DNA of 64,000 nucleotides, from assembly GCA_030248065.1 (NCBI GenBank), contig JASAMV010002058.1, positions 37,383 to 101,382 on the forward strand, in the 5' to 3' direction. The stretch is from Rhynchonema sp. JSB1_4 (taxonomy: Eukaryota > Nematoda > Chromadorea > Monhysterida > Xyalidae). A program made the position numbers and the translations under genes. Every line of letters begins with the position of its first letter. Within the stretch, counting starts at the first letter, position 1. Positions 51,014 through 62,000 of the stretch are shown here, in pieces. The notes under the pieces were generated by a model, which worked only from the letters and a program-made list of their open reading frames with translations, was not told the DNA's origin and ran no database searches.

Positions 51014-51275
51014 CTCACCAGTCGGGCCGGGTTGGAATTTTCGACTTTTGGAGCCGGGCCGGAGATTTGGAATGTAGGGGGGTAGCGTACCAGGCCGGGG
51101 CGGGTAGGGTACCGTTGGGGGACCCATTGGTGTCGTTGGGGGGGGGGGTTTACCCCCCCCCCCCCGGTATGAGGTATGGGAAATCGGCCGAGGGTATGGG
51201 GTGTGGGAAATTTTTCACTTTTGGAACAAGCACCCCTAAGAAATGACTTTTTGACCCCGAGAAGTACCAAAATTG

Positions 51276-52069
51276 CAGAGGTCGCAATCGGGCCGGGTTT
51301 GGCCGGCCCGGCCCGAGCCCCCAAATCTCCGGCCCGGCTCGGCCCGACCCGTACCCCCAAATCTCCGGCCCGGCCCGGCCCGAACCCCCAAATCTCCGGC
51401 CCGGCCCGAATTTTTGGCTCAGATTTTAACCCAATTTTTGTCATAATTTTTGCGATTTTTGAATCAATTTTTTTGTTGAAATTTCATTGTTTTCCATGAA
51501 AAAGTCGCCAGATAGACAATACCAACTGTGTGGCTGGGGGGTCCCCCCTAGGTACAGTAGGTAGATGATGCGCCATCCTGGTACAGTAGGTAGGTCGCCG
51601 CCCCCCGGCTGGTACAGTAGGTTGCTATTTTTGGCTCAAAATGGTATAAAATCCATATTTTTCATTCCAAATAATCGAAAAATTTTGAGGGTTTTAGAGT
51701 ACATTTTCATCTAAACTTGGACATAAAAAATTTTGTTCCCCCCTAGCTCGGCCGGTCGGTACAGTAGGTAGGTTGATTTCAGGCCTTTCTGGTGGTACAG
51801 TAGGTTGATTGCACGCCTGGGTAGCCACACCACTGGACAATACTGATCACTTACTTGCTGAATCCGTCAGAAATTTTAGTATTTTGAAAAAAAAAATATT
51901 ACTTTTTCAGTAAAATAAGTCACTTCAGAAGTCGGGCCGGGGTGCCCGGCCCGGCCCGGCCCGACCCTCCAAATCTCCGGCCCGGCCCGGCCCGGCCCGA
52001 GCCAAAAGCCCAAAATCGCGGCCCGGCTCGGCCCGGCCCGAGGTCGGGCCGGCCCGATTGCGACCTCTG
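51276..52069. mobile_element. hAT-type MITE (TIR CAGAGGTCGCAATCGGGCCG), nested
   Basis: Ends CAGAGGTCGCAATCGGGCCG and its complement CGGCCCGATTGCGACCTCTG. Duplication CAAAATTG at 51268-51275 and 52070-52077. Private units GGCCCGGCCCG and CCCCCAAATCTCCGG. Hosts 51523-51835. Confidence 0.93.
51523..51835. mobile_element. hAT-type MITE (family G), innermost of three
   Basis: Ends CAACTGTGTGGCTGG and TAGCCACACCACTG, imperfect. Perfect duplication GACAATAC at 51515-51522 and 51836-51843. Private unit GGTACAGTAGGTAG, about three per side. Confidence 0.85.
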
Positions 52070-53138
52070 CAAAATTGGCCATTTTTCGTCCAAAAATGTC
52101 AAAAATCGCTTGCTGCCGCAAGAAAACTCTGTTTTAAGCACTTTTTAGACCAATTTTGGCACTTTTAGAAGATTTTTGGGGTCATTTTTTCAAAACCCCC
52201 ACCCTCGGGTATGGGAAATTTTTGAGTTTTTGGAGAAACCCCCCCTGGTATGGGAAATTTTTCATTTTTGGAGGTATGTTATGGGAAATTTCCCGAAAAT
52301 TGGGCTGGGTATGGGAAAATTTCGATTTCTCAACGACACCACTGGGGGGACCCCCCCCCCCCCCCCAGCCACAGCACTGGGGGGAACAGAGTACCCACCT
52401 GGGGGGAAGGGGGGACTTAAATTTGGAGAAAAGTCATTTTTTTGAGGTCGAAAATTTGACTCGCTTTTTACCCTTTTTGGAAAAAAATCTCAATAAAAAG
52501 GGTATTTTGGCGATTTTTGACACAGACCTAAAAATCACTCATTTTATGCCTAAAAATGCCTATTTTAGGCTTAAATTTGCCTACTTTGGGCAAAAATTGG
52601 GGGAGCAGACGTACGCGGAGGCAGTGTACCCGTACCGTAAAAACCTAAATACAGCCTCCCGGAATAGAGCCCCCCGCAGTGTTGGAGGTCTCTGGATGGG
52701 GGATACCTACTGTACCGAGCTCGGAGAGGGGGATACCTACCGTACCAGACAGAGCCGATGGGGGAAGAAAGAAAAAACAAAAAAAAAAACCCACAAAAAA
52801 AAAAAACACCCTTGGTGGGGTTATGTACCTCGGGGGTCTGGGGGGGGGTTAGATTTTTGGGTGAAAATTTTTGATGTGTTTATTATGTGTGGAATCGTGT
52901 GAAAACGTAGTATTTGCGCGCGTAGCGCGCGAATTTCGGGTAATTTGAGGTAAAAACCACTGATTTTACACTAATTTTGGCCATTTTGGTCAAAAATTAG
53001 CACTTTTGGGGCAAAATCGAGGTGTAAATTCGGGGGGGATACCTACTGTACCATGCCAAACATCGGGGGGAGTGGGGATACCTACGCTGTACCCGGCGCG
53101 GGGGAGACCTTACTGTACTGGGGGGGCTACCCCCAAAC

Positions 53139-53590
53139 CAGTGCTGTGGCTGGGGGCAGTGTTGTTCCTGGGGGGGGGGGGGGGGGTCCCCCCCAATGGT
53201 ACCCTACCCGCCCCGGCCTGGTACGCTACCCCCCTACCCGCCCCGCTCTGGTACCCTACCCCCCTACCCGCCCCGCCCTGGTACCCTACCCGCCCCGATT
53301 TTTACCCCCAAAATGCCCATTTTTCGGTCAAAAATGCCCAAATTTCGACCGAAAACCCTAAAAAGTGCAAAAAATTTCGCGCTGCGCGCGATATATGTAC
53401 TTTTTAGTACATAAAAACAGGCACGCGAAAAAACTTGTGTTGTACCCTACCCGCCCCGAAAAATCTCCCCCCTCCCCCCCAAACCGGATTTCCCCCCCCC
53501 CCCAAGATCCCCGGTACACGACCCCCCTACCCGCCCCGGATTTTTCCACCTATGTACCCTACCCGCCCCGCAAAAGTAGCCACAGCACTG
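53139..53590. mobile_element. hAT-type MITE, intact family-B reference copy
   Basis: Inverted repeats CAGTGCTGTGGCT / AGCCACAGCACTG. Perfect duplication CCCCAAAC at 53131-53138 and 53591-53598. Private unit GTACCCTACCCGCCCC, about four left and three right. Core palindrome CGCGCTGCGCGCG near 53379. Confidence 0.93.
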
Positions 53591-54474
53591 CCCCAAACCC
53601 CCGTAATACAGCCCCCAAAAAGGGGTCAGTGAATTAAAAGAGCCCCCCTAAGTATGGGTGGGCACAATACCCAATACCCAATACCAATACCACCCAATAC
53701 CAATACCAATACCAGTGTTTGGTATTGGTATTGGGTCTAATTCTGGTATTGGGTATTGGTATTGAAGCTGGCCTGGTATTGGTATTGGGTATTGGTATTG
53801 GGTTTGCCCAGGTATTGGGTCAAAACCAATGCCCAATACTAATCCAGAAAAACCGAATGCCAAACCAATACCAAACCCAATACCTGACTCAAAACCCAAT
53901 ACCAAACCCAATACCAGACCAAAAACCCAATACCAAACCAATACTAAGACCAATACCCAATACCCAATACCAATACCAACCCAATACTCAATACCAATAC
54001 CAACCCAATACCAAACCCAATACCCGGCACTTCAGTAGTATTGATCTGGTATTGGGTATTGGCAGTGTTGGAGGTACTCTGGATGGGGGGATACCTACTG
54101 TACCGCGCTCGGAGAGGGGGGATACCTACTGTACCAGAGCCGATGGCCTGGGGGGGTTATGTACCTAGGGGGGGGGGTTTGGGGGGGGGTTAGGTTTTGG
54201 GGCGAAAATTTTTAATGTGTTTATTATGTGTGGAATCGTGTGAAAACGTAGTATTTGCGCGCGTAGCGCGCGAATTTTGGGTAATTTGAGGCAAAAACCA
54301 CTGATTTTACACTAATTTTGGCCATTTTGGTCAAAAATTGGCACTTTTTGGGCAAAATCGGGGGGATACCTACCGTACCGGGGTGAAAATCGGCCGGGGG
54401 GATACCTACTGTTCCAGGCCAAACGTGGGGGGGGATACGGCCTGGACCAGGCGAGGGGGGGAGGGCGTAGTGGC

Positions 54475-55352
54475 TGGGGGGGGGGGGGGATTCCCTCCCC
54501 TAAGGAGTATCTATCTCGAGTCAACCCTTAGGGGGGGACGGGTATCTATCTCGAGCCGACCCCAAATGGTATCTCGAGTAAGTAGATTTATGGTTTTCAA
54601 AGGCAAAAATAGGTGTTTTTCGACCTCGGGACCCCCAAAAATCGCGCGCTCCGCGCGCAGACACCCAAAAATGGTCATTTTAGGCCAATCTTCGGCAAAA
54701 ATGTCAAAAAATACCAATTTTTAGGCCAATTTTGCAGTAAAATTGCATGCAAAAAAACGGCCTTTTTTCGCCTTTTGACGGACCATAGGGGTATCTTGGG
54801 TAGCCTCTGGGGTATACTGGCAGGCGGAAAAAAAACCGGTTTTTTTTCCGGAAAAAAAACCGAAAAAAAACCGTTTTTTTTCCGAGACCCGAATACTTTT
54901 CCGTTTATTTTTCCGTGGGTACCTTTTCGGTTTTTGATCGGAAAAATATCGGTACTTTATTCCAATTTTTCCAAAAAATTGTAATGCAAAACTGATGAGT
55001 TTTTCGATTTCAGTGAAAAATTGGCTCGAGCACAAAAATTAACCGGCCCAAAATGGGCCAAAAAGCGTGTAAACCAAGTGTTTTCGACTGACTTCAACAC
55101 TCTTCAAGAGCACTCTCGTCACTTCGAACAAATTTTGCACTGAAATTGTTATATTTTTCGAAATTACGTTCTTAAGTACTGGAAAAGTATTTGGAAAAAA
55201 AACGGTTTTTTTTCGGAAAAAAAACCGTTTTTTTTCCACGAAAAATAAAGAACGGTTCTTTATGACAGTATACTCTGGGGGGTATCTCGAGTAAGTCCGA
55301 AACCTTCCCCCCCCCGAGGGTATCTTGGGTCGATTGGCCTGCCACCACACTG
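54475..55352. mobile_element. hAT-type MITE, family E, fourth level of nest
   Basis: The left end is eroded (CGTAGTGGCTGGGG); the right end CCTGCCACCACACTG is as in 9692-10120. The units GTATCTATCTCGAGTCAACC and GGGTATCTTGGGT and the core GCGCGCTCCGCGCGC match. The target duplication is not readable because the insertion is in a G run. Hosts the 460-bp element. Confidence 0.75.
54813..55272. mobile_element. 460-bp hAT-type MITE (TIR TATACTG), copy 2, fifth level of nest
   Basis: Same length and almost the same sequence as 49508-49967. Perfect duplication CTCTGGGG at 54805-54812 and 55273-55280. The youngest insertion in this stack. Confidence 0.93.
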
Positions 55353-55879
55353 GGGATACCTACTGTACTGGGGGGGGCCACCCCCCCCCCCCCCGAAACC
55401 CCCCCCCCCCCACCTCCAACACTGGGTATTGGTATTGGTATTGGGTCTCACCCGGTATTGGTATTGGGTATTGGTATTGGGTCACCAATTTGGTATTGGG
55501 TATTGGTACAGGGCCGGTATTGGTATTGGATGTCAAAAGTGGTATTGTGCCCAGGCCTACCCCTAAGTAACACCCCCTACACAGTAGTGTATTAAGGCTT
55601 GATAGTGGTGCACAGGTACACTTATGCACGTTTGCTGTTCGTTCAGAGCACATAATACGCCTCTTATTGACGAATAGACACGGATAAATGCGATTACAAA
55701 CGAAAAAACATCCTTTAAAACCCTTTTTAGGGGTTTTGGAGGGGTATTTCTGGGATCAATTTTTCAGGTTCGGGTCAGTGAATTAATAGAGGCCCCCCGG
55801 AATAGAGCCCCCCCGTACCGTAATAGAGCCCCTAAAATGGGGTCAGTGAATTAATAGAGCTATTTAGGTTTTTACGGTA

Positions 55880-56334
55880 GTCCCTGGTCGGGCGGGGTAA
55901 TTTGTGTACCTCCCACCTCCCTACTTTTTCGGAGGGGAAATTAGTGTCTCCTGGATTTTGACACCTAATGTTTTGCGAGACAATTTTTTGTGAAACGCGA
56001 AAGCAAAAAGTAGTGTGCAGGTTAGGAAACGCCAGGCGCAGTTGTCGTGAAGTGACAGAATGGTGCGCTCCGTCGACGAGAAGCGTATAATAAAAGAGAA
56101 TTTTAAACTGCCACCTGAACTGCGTGCCATGCGAAAATGTGTTATTTTTTCATTTGTGAATTCAGTCGAACGTGTTGCGGACAGCCTTAGACCTTTTTCG
56201 CTCGCGCCAGATTCCACCAATATTTATATTGTCAAAGTAGTGACATGTTTTCATAAATCGTCCGTTTTCCAGCCACGATCTTCGTTTAACAAACGATAAA
56301 GCATCTACACCATTGTCAATCGAATTGAAGCACA
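55880..56334. other. POLD3 upstream region
   Basis: Begins with family-D-like debris (GTCCCTGGTCGGGCGGGG, CTTTTTCGGAGGGG). A plus-strand open frame MVRSVDEKRIIKENFKLPPE at 56060 has coding-like composition, but I cannot place it in a gene. No clear TATA. Confidence 0.4.
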
Positions 56335-58755
56335 ATGGTGAACGTTGACGTGCAAGATCCGTCCACAATTCTGAGCGAGCGATTGTTTGTTGATAAAAAC
56401 GTTGCAACGATCAAATGGCTGCGTGCAAAGACGGGCGTGAGCGTTGCAGAAGCCGAAAAGTTCGTTTGCCATAACATTGCGCCATTCCGTTGCAACGTTG
56501 GCGTTGTGTTTCAGTTTCCACACTATGTGTCGCTTTTCAGATTGCTGCTCAGTCAACAGACGAAGCACAACGACCCCGAATCCAACGATGGTGTCTCATT
56601 GACGGGGGTTCACTTTGTGTCGGTCATGGTTCCCCACGAGGGCCGAGACGACAACAACACCAATGAATCGGAATCCTTATCAAGTGGAGGAGCCAGACGA
56701 GTGTTCTACGTCACCGACCGGGACCTCGACAAAGTCAAGCAAAAGTATCCTACCATCAACACCTGTCGTCTCTATGCATTATTTGCTGGCGAATTGAGGG
56801 TACGTAAATGTGTGCGTTAATGTTGCTTTTTACTCATCTTTTCGTTATCCGGGTTATTCTTGTTTATAGGACACAACGCCGGTGTTTGCTACGGACCGGG
56901 ATGTCAATTTGGCTCCACCAGTGACGCAAATCGTGACGCCAGCTCGGTTAGCTGAGTGATGCCAAACTGCATGTCAAGTGGTTTTTTTTTTCATTTTTTA
57001 CAATTTACAGCACCGCTCCTGCCGCCGCGAGTGCCGCGCATGCAAAAACGACAGCGCAAAACGGATCCAGACCAGCTGCTGATGTTAAAAATGAAGTTCC
57101 TGAAAAATCCACGGCTGAGACAAAGAAACCGGTGTGTTTCTATTGTGGATTCTTTCTTTATCGTTCCGGCTTTTTTCTCAATTTGCAATTTTTGGTGCAT
57201 AACGCGGTCCAGTTTAAAACGGATGATTACAATACACTGCTGTATATTTTCAGGTAACTGCCGCAAGTTCGAAGTTCATTAGCCGCCCAGCTTCATCTGG
57301 CTCAAAAGCTGACAAAGTCGTCAAGAAGCCCAACGACCTGGCAAGTGCGTTCGCCAAGACCAAGCCGAAAACGGACAGTCAAAGTACCATAGAACTGGAA
57401 TCAGATGGCAAAAGTGTAAGTTTGATAATTTTATTTGCCAAAGTTTAGAAAATGTGTTACAACTAAAATATTTCATTTTCGATCCATTGATCTCAGGATC
57501 AAGAAGAGACGAAGCGAGTTCTGAAGAAAAGAACAAGTCCCGTTCGAACAAGAACGCCTCCGCCGAAAACCAACGGTTTGATGACTTTCATTCTTTGCAA
57601 CAAGAAAACAAAGAACAACGACTATCATTATGTGAATTACAGCATTGCGCTCATCAGACGATCTGTTTTCGACCGAGGGTTCGAGTCCCGAGAAATCGCC
57701 ATCACCACGACGTTCGCCCCGCAATTTGAGCAAAATCAAGCCAGACAAGCCCACTCAATCATCTCTGGCCAAGAAATCTGCGACTGAAACAAAATCGCAA
57801 GCCACCAAGGCAACAGGGCGAGCCCGAAAACGTCCTCTGCCTTCGCCCGCCCTGTCGGATCAGGGAAATGATGATGAGGAACCGGTTCGAGACGGGGAAC
57901 CCGAGAAAAATCCGGACACGACCACTGCTGTTGGGCCAAGTGGGGAAATCACGCAGACAGAGCAAGTGGAGGAGAAATATTTGGATGCCGATGGATATCT
58001 GGGTGAGCGGAAATTTTAGAATAACCGAAGTTAAAACTAGATTTTGAGCAAACTTCGATGTAACCTTTTATTTTTATAGCTTTGTGGATCAAGGGCAGGA
58101 GTAGGAGTTGGTTGTGGCGTAATTGAACGATAGATGTTCTGATGATGTCGTGGTGCACGCACTGTCTGTTGTTATCTTGCCCATCGCTCTGGCAACCAAT
58201 GCTGTGGCTGGCGAGGAGTCCCCATGCCCGCCCCGACCTGGGACATTACACATCCACCCTCGAAGTGCCCATGTTTCGGCCGGCAACCCAAAAAAAAGTG
58301 CAAAGATTTGCGCGCTGCGCGCGATAAATGCACTTTTTAGCACATAAAAATTCGTACCTGAAAAACTTGTATTACCCACCCCACAGCCACACCCCAGAAA
58401 AAACGAATCTAACGATGTATTTTCCAACAACTTCAATATGCAGCGGTAAATTTTTGAAATGGACCACAGCTGTGACATAAAACCGCACAACGTGGTTTTT
58501 GGAACATGCTACTAAAGATCAGAAAAGCTGATGTTCAAAAATGTTCAGTTTAGTACGTTACCCTTCATGGAAATTTTTGACTTTTTTGTTTCAGTCGTGA
58601 AAAAAGTGGCTCATACGATAACCAAACCGGCGCCGCCACGGCCTGCAGCGAAAAAGAAGCCCAGCCCCAAAAAGACATCGCCCAAGAAACCGGCACCGAA
58701 AAAGAAACCACTGGCAAATCAACCAGCACTGACGGCTTTCTTCAAAAAGAAATAG
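56335..58755 (+). CDS. POLD3: DNA polymerase delta subunit 3 (p66)
   Basis: Accessory subunit linking polymerase delta to PCNA. Exons 56335-56799, 56870-56946, 57011-57131, 57254-57415, 57497-57575, 57643-58002 and 58595-58755 total 1425 nt and close in frame (474 residues; human 466). N-terminal domain: FVDKNVATIKWLRAKTGVSV (human ...VTYKWLSYTLGVHV), later RRVFYVTDRDLDKVKQKYPT and PVFATDRDVN. The middle is charged and low complexity (SPEKSPSPRRSPRNLSK). Near the end, EEKYLDADGYL matches the human KTYLDGEGC element. The last exon is Lys/Pro-rich and finishes PALTAFFKKK, a C-terminal PCNA-interacting PIP box as in human QVSITGFFQRK. A 51-bp in-frame segment in exon 1 (56464-56514, GTTTGC...TTTCAG) could be a cryptic intron. 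The last intron holds an old family-B element. Confidence 0.92.
58200..58390. mobile_element. decayed family-B hAT-type element in the POLD3 intron
   Basis: AATGCTGTGGCTGGCG at the left and CACCCCACAGCCACA at the right resemble family-B ends. Inside are CCCGCCCC and the core GCGCGCTGCGCGCGATAAAT, then GCACTTTTTAGCACATAAAA, parallel to 53379-53420. Old copy; no duplication recognised. Confidence 0.65.
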
Positions 58756-59066
58756 ATTCTGATTTTGAAATAATTATGCTCACCTTTCTCTCGTGTTTGT
58801 TGTGTTTATTTGTGAACGGACGGGTTTTTGGCTTTTTATCCATTATCATGTCTTCCGGTTGTTTACGAATGTTTTCGTCATTTTGAAAATAAAATCGCTG
58901 GTCTCACACTTGAACTGTGAATATCGTTTGACTTTGTGCGGGTTTCCCCTACCCGATGGCCAACATCTTGTTGGTTGAGTTACCTTGAGAAGTTCAGTGA
59001 GAAGATTGCACTGATCTTATCTGTTTCTAGGTTTTTAGTTCAGATCAGTCATGTGAACCTAGTCAA

Positions 59067-62000
59067 ATGAAAATGGCCTCCGCCGTACACGTGGTGGAAA
59101 TCATCAATAAATTTCGAGAGGTATGCAAATCTGTTTCTATTTATTTTTCAACAGCCAATGCCGAAATTTCTGATTTTTCAGGGCGACGTATTTCTCTATC
59201 AAAAGCTGGTCAGTCTGTGTGCCAATTTGAGTGCGAAAACCCACACGGTTAGTGAATCGAGCCTGCTGTGTGATCGCTTCATTCTGAAACTCGCCTCGTG
59301 ATATTTCAGGAGGTTGCAATCACCGATTTCTTACGACAGTGTTCAGAACATGTGCCATTACTGGCTGAGGATAATTCACCTCTCACGGATGCTCTCATTG
59401 TTAGTTTGATTGAATATTAGTGACTTTGGATGTGCTGATTTTCGCGCAATTTGCAACATCTTACACTACCATTCAGGACCTGTCCTGGTTCAACCTGTTC
59501 CCATCCTCTATCGATGTTCTATCCGAGATCTATGTGCAATTGGCGTTAACCAAAATTGACCTGGTGCCGGTGATCGTACAATCGCTGGTCGGAAATTTCG
59601 TCTCCTGCAATGAAGAGCTCGGTTAGTCTTCGGTTGTGGACTCAGTTTTGCAAAGCCGTCGGTGTGCATGACCTATTGTTCAGCGGGTGGGGTCCTTCAT
59701 ATGGACATGTCTTCCTGGCTGCCAGCCTAGGCCTACGCCTACGAACAAGCCTAAGCCCAAGCCTATGCTCAAGTCTGATCCGAAGCCAATTTGTCAAGTG
59801 TAGGGGTGATGTTTCACTCATGGGTCACGAGCGACATGAATACCCACCTCTAATAAGAATTTTTTTCATCCCTGACATTTTTTATTTTTCGGGCTTTTTC
59901 GTTTTCTGTTTTTTTTTCGGGGTTTTTCGTTTTCGAGGTTTTCCGTTTCGGGGTTGTCCAGGGCCACCCGCCAAGTACTCCATTATCGAATCAGCTTATT
60001 CAAAGGGAATATTGGCTATGATGCGTTTTTAGAATTCATTCTTGTGTTGCCCATTTCGGCCTGCATTCGCGGACAAAGCGGTGCACCAGCTTATCGTCAG
60101 TGCGAATGCGCCAGTTGGCCACACAGAAGTAGCTAAGAACACCTGAGCACTGGTTTGGTTTTCTCACGTAAAGGCAGAACTTCGAACTCATCCCGATTAC
60201 CCGATACCCATCACCTGCTGGAATAATGCGGGAAAATAATTGCATAATGTTTCCAGTTCGTGCGCCGTTGGCTTCCAGTGCCGAACAGGAACCGAGCACG
60301 TCAACTGAGGACAATAACAACGATGGTGAATCATCCACTAACATCAACGATTATGTGTCTACCGCCACACATGCTTGTATTGAACGATTGGTGTTGCTCA
60401 TGCCTGGGTATGTGTGTGCGGGGTTTTTCTAGTTTTTTTTGCTGGAACAGCCCTGGTTCCACTACATATGGCCACGGTTTCTTAAGCGAGAAATAAGCCG
60501 GCATCAATCACGGTGGTCGGTCCGCTCCGCTTTCCGGTACTACCTCGATCATGTGGTTTTGGGCAATACCGTCGATTTTACGAGTCTTTTTTTACTCGTG
60601 TGACGGATTTTGAGCAGCGCGCATGATCACCAAATTTGATGTGACCCCTTATATCGAACGGTCACGTGCGCGTGTCAGCTGGGCAGTTATGAACTGATTG
60701 TACACCAATACGTCGTTCAAAACTTTTTATTGAGTCATTTGTAGCACAGAGGCAATCGTGTTGAGAAGTGCAAACACTATAATTTAGTTTGAATGTTTTG
60801 TGCCAAGGTGAACTACCGACGGGATTACGTGGCACAAAGATCGTAAATAATGAACACAGCAGACCGAAAACATTCATACAATTTTCAGTTTGGCCGACAA
60901 GCACGGTGTGCTTATGTTGCAACTTCGCTGGGTCACTCCGTACTATTTGAGTTCAACCCAGAAGTTGCGATATTTCATCCAAAACATCATGTGTATGTCG
61001 GCATACGTACCCACTCTGAGCAAGCACCTGTGGACAACGTGTATTATCGATTTGTTACTGCACTTGGATGTGCGTCGGTTGTTGGTTCTTCTTTTCAGGA
61101 TTGTGCTTTATCGCAGGTGTTTTTCGTCAATGGATAATTTTAATAATGTGATCTGCCGTGTTTTTCAGGCTCAAGTGACGGCGATAGAGAGCAAACGCGA
61201 AGATGAAGAGTCGGAAATGTTTTTGATGGACATGGTAGGGATCTTTGTATTTTCTATGTTTAGTTTGAATCTATTTTGGACAAAATTTTAACTGACCTAA
61301 CAGGATGACGGCACACCTGAACGCGAAGTCATACTCAAACTGGATCTGTGCTTGAATGACGTGTTCTGCTTTATTGACAAAGTCGTTCGCGGCGAAATAG
61401 GTTAGTCTTTGTGATTTTCTCTTCGCTTGCATTATCAATTTTTCTCTTTGCAGTTATTCGAACGTCGTTCGACGGTACGACAGTGCCCGGCTCACCTGAT
61501 TGGCTGTTTGGCGTTTTGGAAGAATTGTTGAACATCAAAGTACTGCCAACGCATAACATCAGACATGTGCCCTATATTTGGTTCATGCTGTGCGCGTATG
61601 ACAAGGCACGATTTCCAACGTGGTTTTTCTTTAATTTTTATTTGGAAAAAACTAATTTTCATGGTGCAGACGATTCTCGACCGTCTGTTGCACATGCTGT
61701 GGTTGGAAATCGAGCAACCGGAACGTGCAACAACGCGCAAGGCGCATGCGGCTGCTTGTTTCATGGGGTCACTATTGGCTCGCGCTAAATACGTGTCCAC
61801 GAGGTGGTGTATTTGCCCGTTTTTGTTTCTTTCACTTTTTACCTTTGTTTTTATGACTTTGAGTCTAAAGTTTTGATCGGAACAAATGTATTGGTGTTTG
61901 AACAATTTTTTGGAAACATACGTTTATGCCTTTAGAACACCTTTGTTGATATCGATTGCATTGTTTCTGAACATTTGGAAATCGCATAGAGCCAAGTAAT

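Larger units (their letters stand above)
51125..52344. mobile_element. hAT-type MITE (TIR CAGTGGTGTCGTT), sister of 10226-11510, interrupted
   Basis: Ends CATTGGTGTCGTT (one mismatch) and AACGACACCACTG. Duplication GGGGGACC at 51117-51124 and 52345-52352. Private unit GGTATGGGAAATTTTT. Hosts 51276-52069. It sits in the right half of a family-B element whose end (CAGCCACAGCACTG) is near 52378. Confidence 0.88.
54063..55424. mobile_element. hAT-type MITE, family A, third level of nest
   Basis: Ends CAGTGTTGGAGGT and ACCTCCAACACTG, perfect. Duplication GGTATTGG at 54055-54062 and 55425-55432. Family-A units GGGGGATACCTACTGTACC and core GCGCGCGTAGCGCGCGAA. Hosts the family-E element. Confidence 0.92.
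53653..55559. mobile_element. hAT-type MITE with GGTATTGGTATTGGG arrays, interrupted
   Basis: Left end TATGGGTGGGCACAATACC, right end GGTATTGTGCCCAGGCCTA. Perfect duplication CCCCTAAG at 53645-53652 and 55560-55567. The interior is arrays of GGTATTGGGTATTGG and complement. Hosts 54063-55424. A stub of the same left end is at about 49122. Confidence 0.9.
52635..55877. mobile_element. TA-type MITE expanded to 3.2 kb by nested insertions
   Basis: Ends CCGTAAAAACCTAAATA and TATTTAGGTTTTTACGG. Flanked by TA (52633-52634, 55878-55879). Same family as 12225-12652, but the body is split by a truncated family-A element (52679 to about 53600, hosting 53139-53590) and by 53653-55559. It probably sits in a family-D-like element (GGGGGAACAGAGTACC at 52380, GTCCCTGGTCGGGCGG at 55880). 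Confidence 0.88.

Noticed and set aside
53719..54168. Open frames encoding VLGIGIG / NTQYQ repeats
   Set aside because: They are translations of GGTATTGG arrays inside a MITE, open in several frames; not genes.
47737..55424. Regularly spaced short direct repeats as CRISPR arrays
   Set aside because: The repeats are inverted between element ends, lie inside elements with target duplications, and the genome is eukaryotic.
56464..56514. Definite 51-bp intron in POLD3 exon 1
   Set aside because: Splice-like ends and multiple-of-three length, but the frame is open either way and the alignment here is too weak to decide.
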